Below the pieces are notes generated by a model. That model searched no databases. It worked only from the letters and a program-made list of their open reading frames with translations, and was not told the DNA's origin. Position numbers and translations under genes: made by a program. Source: Verrucomicrobiota bacterium (GTDB taxonomy: Bacteria; Verrucomicrobiota; Verrucomicrobiia; Verrucomicrobiales; DEV007). Taken from it: a DNA stretch of 6,273 bases. The stretch is from the NCBI GenBank assembly GCA_020629815.1, contig JAHDCN010000169.1:1-6273 (forward strand), written 5' to 3'. Below, in pieces: positions 1 to 5,566 of the stretch. The stretch's first letter is position 1. Every line of letters begins with the position of its first letter.

Positions 1-32
1 GGTGGCGTGGGAATGGAGCCAAAGTCTGCCAT
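1..32 (-). CDS. Possible first codons of a further gene, cut by the window edge
   Basis: On the minus strand an ATG at 30-32 opens a frame that stays open to the window edge, giving ten codons (M A D F G S I P T P). It lies 52 nt after the stop of the FGE-like gene, in the same direction, and an in-frame TAG sits just upstream, so the frame could not start earlier. There is no clear ribosome binding site, and ten codons are too few for any family call. It may simply be a chance ATG in intergenic DNA. Confidence 0.25.
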   Translation of the reverse strand, partial: MADFGSIPTP

Positions 33-84
33 GGAAGTCTATTTTGCCAGAAAGCGAAGGATTGTCTCAAGAACGAATGGAAAA

Positions 85-1347
85 TTATTCCTCCAGTTCC
101 CTGCCATTGGGGCCGAACTCATTGAAGTCCGGGTTCTCATCGTCGGCAATGCGATCCGGAGCAGCGCTGTTCCAGTAAAAGTCCATCTCGGCTGCGTCAG
201 GAATCTGTAGCGGCCGGACGATGCGGAAGCCCAGCCACTGCGCATCGGTCAAATACCACGCCGACTTGGGTAACTGCGGATCCTGAGCCTGCCAGCCGGG
301 TTCGGAGAAAAATCGCGAACTGGACCGGCAGTCTTTCGCCGGATCATACCACGAGCCTCCGCGGGCGACGCGGGGATAGAGTCGATTGGGGGCTACGAAA
401 GGATTATTCAGGGGATGTCTTACTGACCCTTCCGGACGGAGACGATAGGCGACAGCATCATACTGGTCGGCGCACCATTCCATCACGTTACCGTGCATAT
501 CGTACAATCCCCAGGGGTTGGGCTTCTTCGTGCCGATCTTCTCGTAGCCGGTGCGAACGAACTTCGGATCGATCACCGCGTAGTCTTCGAGTTCATCAGT
601 CGGACAGGAAAACGGGCCCACTGTTCCCGCGCGACAGGCATACTCCCATTCCGCTTCCGTCGGAAGTCGATAGAAATGTCCGGTTTTCGCACTGAGCCAC
701 TGGCAAAATTTTTGCGCAGCATGATGCGTCATGCAGACGGCAGGAAAGCCGCCCCGTCCCATTCCGAAGCTCATCTCGGTATAAGGCGAAGTTGGCGCCG
801 AAACAACGTCGGGCATGGTCGTGTTATCGAGGGAAAACTGGAGCCGTTGACCTTTGTTGTCGCGCCGAACTCCGCTAATCATGAACGGTTCAAACAAGTC
901 CCAGGTGATTTCGAATTTCCCCATCCAGAATGGGTCGACCTTCACATAGTGCCCCGGCCTTTCGTCGGGTAGCGCTTCTTCGTCACCTTCTGAAGCGCCC
1001 ATTCGAAACGTGCCGCCCTGAATCGGGACCATTTCATAGGTGAGTTTCGGCTCCTGCTTCGGTTGGTGTTTTTCTTCCAGCTTTTCCCAGTAATCGGTTT
1101 TCAGCTGCAGCGAATACGGCTCCATCGAAACCGGATTCGAATGGGCAAGAATCCGCTCGCGAAGATCGGCGGTAAATTTGGGATTATCCTTCGGCGGCCA
1201 GCTGCCGCTGTAGTTGGTGGCAAACTCGTGCTGCTCCTGCGCGGAAAGGGAAGTCGTCAGCAGGAAGAATGCACACCCAACAGGGTACAGTCGCTGACCT
1301 AACCCTGTTAGGTCGGTGAGCAAAGAGGGTATGCTTGAACCATTCAT
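85..1347 (-). CDS. Exported FGE-sulfatase-domain (SUMF1-like) protein, probably not a true formylglycine-generating enzyme
   Basis: A 420-residue protein. The N-terminus has an unusually long n-region before a hydrophobic core at about 22-34 and a likely signal peptidase cut near LSA (34-36), so it is probably exported. A linker of about 70 residues follows, then the FGE-sulfatase domain: GGTFRMG at 111-117, DERPGHYV at 128-135, LPTEAEWEYACRAG at 228-241, NPWGLYDMHGNVMEWCAD at 277-294, RGGSW at 329-333 and GFRIVRP at 373-379. True aerobic FGEs have two copper-binding cysteines just after the RGGS motif. By my alignment the first is Asp335 and the second is Cys340, so formylglycine formation on sulfatases is unlikely. 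The family also includes other oxidases and non-catalytic, ligand-binding members. An acidic tail of about 40 residues follows the domain. The ATG is 12 nt after the upstream stop with no evident Shine-Dalgarno sequence; a TTG at codon 9 is a possible alternative. It is the last complete gene of the array. Confidence 0.9.
   Translation of the reverse strand: MNGSSIPSLLTDLTGLGQRLYPVGCAFFLLTTSLSAQEQHEFATNYSGSWPPKDNPKFTADLRERILAHSNPVSMEPYSLQLKTDYWEKLEEKHQPKQEPKLTYEMVPIQGGTFRMGASEGDEEALPDERPGHYVKVDPFWMGKFEITWDLFEPFMISGVRRDNKGQRLQFSLDNTTMPDVVSAPTSPYTEMSFGMGRGGFPAVCMTHHAAQKFCQWLSAKTGHFYRLPTEAEWEYACRAGTVGPFSCPTDELEDYAVIDPKFVRTGYEKIGTKKPNPWGLYDMHGNVMEWCADQYDAVAYRLRPEGSVRHPLNNPFVAPNRLYPRVARGGSWYDPAKDCRSSSRFFSEPGWQAQDPQLPKSAWYLTDAQWLGFRIVRPLQIPDAAEMDFYWNSAAPDRIADDENPDFNEFGPNGRELEE
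1279..1309 (-). promoter_or_regulatory. Second, competing inverted repeat in the same signal-peptide region
   Basis: AACAGGGT (1279-1286) is an exact reverse complement of ACCCTGTT (1302-1309), with 15 bases between. The right-hand arm shares bases with both arms and the loop of the hairpin at 1296-1314, so in the mRNA the two structures cannot form together. That arrangement can act as a switch, but at 8 bp with a 15-base loop it may also be chance. No leader peptide or known riboswitch core is present. Confidence 0.3.
1294..1316 (-). repeat. Perfect 8-bp inverted repeat inside the start of the FGE-like gene
   Basis: GACCTAAC (1296-1303) and GTTAGGTC (1307-1314) are exact reverse complements around a 3-base loop. 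The stem can be extended by a G-U pair and a further G-C pair to 1294-1316. It begins about 30 nt into the coding sequence, across codons 11-18, within the n-region of the signal peptide. No T-run follows on the transcribed strand, so it does not look like an intrinsic terminator. It could be a small REP-like element, an operator, or an mRNA hairpin near the start that tempers translation. Confidence 0.6.
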
Positions 1348-1359
1348 TCGGATTGATGA

Positions 1360-1797
1360 CTAGTCCAGCTGGTTGAGGACCTTCTCTTTGGCCAGTTTCA
1401 GATCTTTCGCAATCTCCGCCAGCGTTGTTTCTCCTATCTTGCGATCAATGATTGAAAGAGCCCACTTGCAGCCATCTTTGTGAAACTCACTCGGCCGAAC
1501 CACAAAACCACGAAGGTCTCTTTCTTTGAGCTGGAAGAAATAAAAGTCGCCCGGGTCTTCGCGGGAGGTGAGATGGCACTCCAGCCACATTTGTTCTTTA
1601 TCTTCCGTGTCGTGCCTCAATACAATATGGGTGACGTCGACTTTCTTAAGAGGAATCTTCTGAATCAGAGTGCCGTTAATGACTTCGCCTTCGACGTTTT
1701 CGCGAGAATTTTCATCGAATACAAAAAGTCCGATGTCTCGGGCAGCAGCGGGCAATGAAACGAGAACCAGCAAAAGAAAAAGAATCAGCGTCCTCAT
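1360..1797 (-). CDS. Small exported protein of unknown function
   Basis: A 145-residue protein that I do not recognise. It starts with a clear signal peptide: Arg at position 2, a leucine-rich core at 4-15 and a likely cut after AAA at 17-19, leaving a mature chain of about 126 residues with no further membrane segment. The mature part alternates short hydrophobic strands with charged turns, and an aromatic cluster YFF sits at 86-88. Two cysteines, C74 and C110, could form a disulfide outside the cytoplasm. The C-terminal end (about 122-145) looks like a pair of amphipathic helices with a faint LysM-like pattern (GETTLAEIA then KVLNQL), too weak to assign. The gene starts 14 nt after sufS and ends 12 nt before the FGE-like gene, so it is probably co-transcribed with both. 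The start is preceded by a weak purine tract (AGAAAG). The signal peptide and tight spacing support a real gene; the function is open. Confidence 0.82.
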   Translation of the reverse strand: MRTLILFLLLVLVSLPAAARDIGLFVFDENSRENVEGEVINGTLIQKIPLKKVDVTHIVLRHDTEDKEQMWLECHLTSREDPGDFYFFQLKERDLRGFVVRPSEFHKDGCKWALSIIDRKIGETTLAEIAKDLKLAKEKVLNQLD

Positions 1798-1811
1798 CTT
1801 TCTAAAATGCC

Positions 1812-3032
1812 CTAGCCAAAATACTTGTCCACTTTCTTCATCCCGCGGATCAAGGCATCCACATCTTCCTGGTTGTTGTAAAAGGCCAGGGATGCTCGCG
1901 CGGTGGCGGCGATACCGAAGTGACGCATCAGGGGCTGAGCGCAGTGATGCCCGACCCGAATAGCGACGCCTTCGGAGTCGAGAATCGTTCCGACATCGTG
2001 CGGATGAGCTGATTCGAGCAGGTAGGAAATGACGCCAACTTTGTCGGCTGTCGTTCCGTAAAACTTGATGCCGTTTAGTTTCGCCAACTCTTCCGTCGCA
2101 TACTTGAGCAAAGACTGCTCGTGGACCTGCGCGGCATGCCAGTCGATTTCAGCCATGTAGCGGAATGCTTCGGCCAGCCCAATCGCACCGGAGATGTTCG
2201 GCGTCCCGGCTTCAAACCTTTCCGGAACTTCCCGAAAGGTGGTGCCATCGATGGAAACGATTTCAATCATGTCGCCGCCGCTTTGATACGGAGGGAATGT
2301 ATTGAGTTTTTCTTTCGGGCCAATCAGGCAGCCGATGCCGTCCGGGCCGTAGACTTTGTGTCCGGAGAAAACATAGAAATCGCACCCCAGACCACCGACA
2401 TCGACCGGCCCGTGCGGAAGAGCCTGCGCGCCATCGACTAAGGTGAGCACGTTTCGCTCGCGGGCAAAGGCTGTCATTTCTGCCAAGGGATTCACCGTTC
2501 CCAGCACGTTGGAAACGTGAGCAAAGGCAGCGACTTTGGTGTTCTCATTGAAGCGCGACTTCCAGTCTTCGAGATCGAGTGATCCATCGTCGAGCACAGG
2601 CACAAAGTGCAGCTTCAGTTCGTTTTTCTCCGCGAGGATCTGCCACGGAACAAAGTTCGCGTGGTGTTCCATCACAGTAAGAATGATCTCATTACCGGGC
2701 TGTAGTTCGGAAGCGAGTCCGTTGGTCACCAGGTTGATCGCTTCGGTGGCTCCGCGAACGAAAATCAGTTGTTGTTCCTCAGTTAGACTCAGGGCTTCCG
2801 AGATTGTTTCGCGAGCCTGCTCGTAGGCGTCGGTCGCGTGGCGACTCAGGTAGTGGACTCCGCGATGAATGTTGGCATTTTCGTGGGAGAAAAATGTGGC
2901 CAGCTTATCGACCACGCAACGCGGCTTTTGAGCCGTCGCGCCGTTGTCGAGATAGGACAAAGGTTTGCCATCCACCTCGCGGGAGAGGATGGGAAAATCT
3001 TCGCGAATCGCCTGCAGATCGAATGATGCCAT
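1812..3032 (-). CDS. sufS: Cysteine desulfurase, group II (SufS/CsdA type)
   Basis: A 406-residue PLP enzyme of full family length. It converts L-cysteine to L-alanine and holds the sulfur as a protein persulfide for Fe-S cluster assembly, in the cytoplasm. The PLP lysine is K226 in SGHK (223-226), the persulfide cysteine is C364 in RVGHHCAQP (359-367), and the cofactor pocket shows H123 in MEHHAN, D200 and Q203 in VDGAQ, and R379 near the C-terminus. These positions match the numbering of E. coli SufS as I recall it. The short active-site loop around the cysteine is the group II form, distinct from IscS. The chosen ATG is 63 nt after the TPR gene. A purine run AAGGG lies only one base before it, too close for a usual ribosome binding site. 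No sufB, sufC, sufD, sufE or sufU lies in the window, so sulfur acceptors must be encoded elsewhere. CsdA is the main alternative name; the two cannot be separated from sequence alone. Confidence 0.95.
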   Translation of the reverse strand: MASFDLQAIREDFPILSREVDGKPLSYLDNGATAQKPRCVVDKLATFFSHENANIHRGVHYLSRHATDAYEQARETISEALSLTEEQQLIFVRGATEAINLVTNGLASELQPGNEIILTVMEHHANFVPWQILAEKNELKLHFVPVLDDGSLDLEDWKSRFNENTKVAAFAHVSNVLGTVNPLAEMTAFARERNVLTLVDGAQALPHGPVDVGGLGCDFYVFSGHKVYGPDGIGCLIGPKEKLNTFPPYQSGGDMIEIVSIDGTTFREVPERFEAGTPNISGAIGLAEAFRYMAEIDWHAAQVHEQSLLKYATEELAKLNGIKFYGTTADKVGVISYLLESAHPHDVGTILDSEGVAIRVGHHCAQPLMRHFGIAATARASLAFYNNQEDVDALIRGMKKVDKYFG

Positions 3033-3095
3033 ACCCTTGCACTGTCAGGGAGAAACTACGAATCGCAAGCCAAGCGGGATGAGTATGACGCGCTG
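3033..3095 (-). other. Longest internal gap, between the TPR gene and sufS
   Basis: This 63-nt spacer is the only internal place where a separate promoter for sufS could fit. I see no convincing -35/-10 pair and no terminator hairpin with a T-run. AAGGG next to the sufS ATG is placed too close to be a normal ribosome binding site. Whether sufS is read from the upstream operon or its own promoter cannot be decided from sequence alone. Confidence 0.4.
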
Positions 3096-4304
3096 CTATT
3101 CGCCAAACATCTTTTGATTTCGCTGCTTGTTGATTTTCTTCTGTCGGTCCTCGCGAAACATGATGATCCACCCGGCGATCACAGCGATGACCATCAGGAT
3201 GGGAACAATGATGACTAGCCCTGCCCCGATATAACCCGCCCGGAACAGGTAGCCGATTCCCAGCCAAAACCCTGCTGCGATAATGGCAAACAAGCCGAAG
3301 CGGATGCCGAAGGGAAGTTGATGAAAGGGGCTCACGGTTTTACCCAGGGATTTCACCTGATACGCCTGCGCACGAATATCTGCCCGAATCAGATACTGAT
3401 AGGCAGCGATTAAGGGATAGCAGACCACCCCCCAGAGGAGGAATCCGGTGATCATCAAGGCCAGTAAGAAGAGAATCGGAACTCCACACAGGATATAAAT
3501 GGGCCACTGCACGGCGTCGGGAAGATCATCGATCCAGCCAAATAAGGCCCCGATCCATTCGACTGGTTTCAGTGGTAAATACAAAAGACGAAGCACCAGA
3601 CTGCGACGCCGCAAACAAATCAGTAATGAATCCCGAAAATCCTTGTTCGTTGGCTCGATTCGAAGCGCTTCACGAAAATATGGTTCAGCCGATTTCGGGT
3701 CATGTCGTTCCTCCAGGTGGATGACCCCGATGTTCTGATGCAGAAAGGGATTCTCGGGTTCCAACTCCAGAGCCCGTTCCAGTTCCTCAATCTGCTGTTT
3801 TGATTTGCGCTTGGTTCCATCTGGTCCGGCGATTTCTGATCTGGCATTGCTGATCAGCCGCTGGATCTCTGCATCGTAGGGTTCGAGTTCGAGGGCTCGT
3901 TCACCGCTTTTTACCGCGCCTGCATAGTCCTCTTCCGAATAACAGATCCAACCCAGTTGCTGCCAGTATCCGGAAACTTCTGGATCGATGGCGATGGCTT
4001 TTTCGATCCATTCGGAGGCTTTCCGGTATTGTTTGGCCTCGTGTTCCAACAGGGAGAGAAAGTAAAACAGGGTGTCGTCGTTGCCGTTTTGCTGAAGAGC
4101 AATCTCGAGATGTTCCCGTGCTTTCTGCGCCTTGCTCTGGCACAAGTAAATGAAGCCGAGCTTTTGGTGAACGGTCCCGGAGTTTGGATTCTCGCTCAAC
4201 AGATCGAGAGCTACTTGCTCGGCTCGTTCCCATTGAGAAGCTTCGATCAAATGGTCCAGAATTCGCCAGCGCGAGTTCTGCAGGTCTGGTGGTCCGTCGG
4301 ACAT
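3096..4304 (-). CDS. TPR-repeat protein with C-terminal membrane domain
   Basis: I take the ATG at 4302-4304, giving 402 residues; a longer frame begins at 4370 but would overlap the upstream gene by 67 nt, whereas this start forms a TGATG junction with its stop. There is no signal peptide. TPR-like helix pairs lie at about 12-40, 45-74, 79-109, 112-143 and 187-220, with typical YW-LG and A-x-x-Y/W signatures and the recurring ERALELEP helix end at 135-142 and 176-183. Residues 150-170 form a polar, lysine-rich linker. The C-terminal part holds hydrophobic stretches at about 269-306 and 334-383, ending in a basic tail rich in Lys and Arg. Basic residues before, between and after the stretches fit two membrane hairpins with the TPR part and tail in the cytoplasm. 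A role as a protein-protein scaffold at the membrane is likely from the family architecture; the partner is unknown. I do not recognise a specific named family. Confidence 0.88.
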   Translation of the reverse strand: MSDGPPDLQNSRWRILDHLIEASQWERAEQVALDLLSENPNSGTVHQKLGFIYLCQSKAQKAREHLEIALQQNGNDDTLFYFLSLLEHEAKQYRKASEWIEKAIAIDPEVSGYWQQLGWICYSEEDYAGAVKSGERALELEPYDAEIQRLISNARSEIAGPDGTKRKSKQQIEELERALELEPENPFLHQNIGVIHLEERHDPKSAEPYFREALRIEPTNKDFRDSLLICLRRRSLVLRLLYLPLKPVEWIGALFGWIDDLPDAVQWPIYILCGVPILFLLALMITGFLLWGVVCYPLIAAYQYLIRADIRAQAYQVKSLGKTVSPFHQLPFGIRFGLFAIIAAGFWLGIGYLFRAGYIGAGLVIIVPILMVIAVIAGWIIMFREDRQKKINKQRNQKMFGE

Positions 4305-4306
4305 CA
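4302..4306 (-). promoter_or_regulatory. TGATG stop/start overlap that fixes the start of the TPR gene
   Basis: The esterase stop TGA (4304-4306) and the ATG at 4302-4304 share one base. The sequence before it is C-rich and has no Shine-Dalgarno match, so the TPR protein probably relies on ribosomes finishing the esterase. This junction is the reason for preferring the 402-residue product over a form with 22 more N-terminal residues. Confidence 0.75.
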
Positions 4307-5566
4307 GGGGGCGAATTTTACGACAGAACTGATCAGCGATCCCTGGTCGTCGGTGACAGTAATAAACCACGTGTTGGCTTCGGCGGGAAGTGATTCGGTA
4401 GACATCAATTGATTGGTTGCTTTATCGTACGCAGCATCCATAACCTGCCATTTCCGCGCGGAACGTTTTCCGGTTTCCGTAGTGTAGTGAAGTTTGGCGG
4501 AGGCAATTCCCGTCGCGCTTTTTGCTGTGGCAGTGACAATGCGATCGTCTTCTATCGACATCTTGGAAATGACCGGAAGCGCTTTGGAATTCGGAACACA
4601 ATAGAAGTCGATAAACCGGCCGATTTCTTTCGGCTCCCAACCGGGTTTGTGCCCGTGCTTCATCCGAGGTTCGATGCGGATGAATTTCGGGCCGGGCACG
4701 ACATCGAAAGACTTCTGATAGCTGTCGAGCGGGTAGTGAACGTCGTGTGTGCCGTTGACGAAGAAGATCGGCACGCGGCATTGCTTCAGGTGATTCGACG
4801 GGTCCCAGCGATCAATCCATTCCTTACGTCTTTCGCCCAGCTCGTCGATGGCAGGCTTTTGCACCGATTCGCCTTCGTATAGAAAACCACAGCCATACAC
4901 GGGAACGGCAGCTTTGAACCGGTCATCATGAGAGGCCACCAGACAGGTGGAATAGCCGCCCCAGCTGATTCCGGTGACGGCAGTTCGATTCCCGTCCACT
5001 TCCGGGAAACTGCGCAACAGCGAGTGCGCCCGCATTACGTTGGCCACAGTGTGGTAGGCCCAGTCGTCAGAAATATCACCGCCAATGCTGTCGAATTTTT
5101 GCTCACGCCCATGCTCCGGGCCGCCTTTTTCCAGCCGCTTCCGGGAGCCTTTCTGAAAACCGGCGTCGCTCTGGAAGGCCCCCGTTTCTGGATCGAGAAC
5201 AGCAGAGGGTGGCCGGCGACCGGAGAGGTCCATGGCGATGGCGGCATAGCCCCGTTTCGCCCACAGATGCACCCATTCGGAAAAGGCTGTGCCACCGCCA
5301 CCGTGAATCAGCACAACACCGGGAAACTGACCTTTCACTTCAGGCTCGAAGCCACCAATCGTCGCAGGCGAGGCGAAGAAGGCAAAGGTCTCCGTCGGCT
5401 TGCCGAGAAAGTCGTTGCCGGAGTAGATGATTTCCCGAATCGGACCGGAATCCTTTTCCCAGCGGAAGTCGGGAGTCTTCTTTAACTCGGCAATATCCCA
5501 GGGGTAATCATCCGCCTGAGCACAACCGGCAAAGACGCTTACGAAGCAAAATACAAACCACCTCAT
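4304..5566 (-). CDS. Secreted alpha/beta-hydrolase, dienelactone hydrolase / acetyl-xylan esterase-like
   Basis: A 420-residue protein with an N-terminal export signal. The hydrophobic stretch at 3-14 ends in FAGC, so C15 could be a lipobox cysteine; alternatively signal peptidase I could cut after AQA (18). The hydrolase core has HGGGG at 88-92 (oxyanion loop region), the nucleophile elbow GISWGG at 199-204 with Ser201, NGTHD at 271-275 with Asp275 as the likely acid, and MKHGH at 302-306, where His304 or His306 completes the triad. Residues from about 327 to 420 form an extra, strand-rich C-terminal segment of beta-sandwich appearance. Family members cleave ester bonds, often acetyl or other groups on polysaccharides; the substrate here is not readable from sequence. 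The start codon lies inside the sulfatase stop (ATGA), and its own stop shares a base with the next ATG (TGATG). Pairing with a sulfatase suggests joint removal of decorations from a sulfated, esterified glycan. A peptidase or other hydrolase activity cannot be excluded. Confidence 0.9.
   Translation of the reverse strand: MRWFVFCFVSVFAGCAQADDYPWDIAELKKTPDFRWEKDSGPIREIIYSGNDFLGKPTETFAFFASPATIGGFEPEVKGQFPGVVLIHGGGGTAFSEWVHLWAKRGYAAIAMDLSGRRPPSAVLDPETGAFQSDAGFQKGSRKRLEKGGPEHGREQKFDSIGGDISDDWAYHTVANVMRAHSLLRSFPEVDGNRTAVTGISWGGYSTCLVASHDDRFKAAVPVYGCGFLYEGESVQKPAIDELGERRKEWIDRWDPSNHLKQCRVPIFFVNGTHDVHYPLDSYQKSFDVVPGPKFIRIEPRMKHGHKPGWEPKEIGRFIDFYCVPNSKALPVISKMSIEDDRIVTATAKSATGIASAKLHYTTETGKRSARKWQVMDAAYDKATNQLMSTESLPAEANTWFITVTDDQGSLISSVVKFAP
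5563..5566 (-). promoter_or_regulatory. ATGA stop/start overlap between sulfatase and esterase genes
   Basis: The esterase ATG (5564-5566) and sulfatase TGA (5563-5565) share two bases in ATGA. Such a junction usually means translational coupling by ribosome re-initiation. A purine-rich stretch with GAGAAAG just upstream could serve as a weak ribosome binding site. Confidence 0.85.

Noticed and set aside
1..84. Terminator for the gene array downstream of the FGE-like gene
   Set aside because: No stable GC-rich stem followed by a T-run was seen on the transcribed strand; the array may continue outside the window.
493..972. Plus-strand open frames, including those at 493-972, 3957-4412 and 4928-5485
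   Set aside because: They run antisense to well-supported minus-strand genes, are rich in Arg, Pro and His, and carry no recognisable motif.
3034..3050. Small hairpin (CCCT with AGGG, 9-base loop) hiding the purine run before the sufS start
   Set aside because: Only four base pairs with a large loop; this is expected by chance.
3600..3910. Near-repeat coding for ERALELEP twice in the TPR gene as a DNA repeat
   Set aside because: It is explained by the repeated helix of the TPR motif; the DNA copies have diverged.
4305..4370. A 22-residue N-terminal extension of the TPR protein starting at 4370
   Set aside because: It would overlap the esterase coding region by 67 nt, does not look like a signal peptide, and the TGATG junction gives a better start at 4304.
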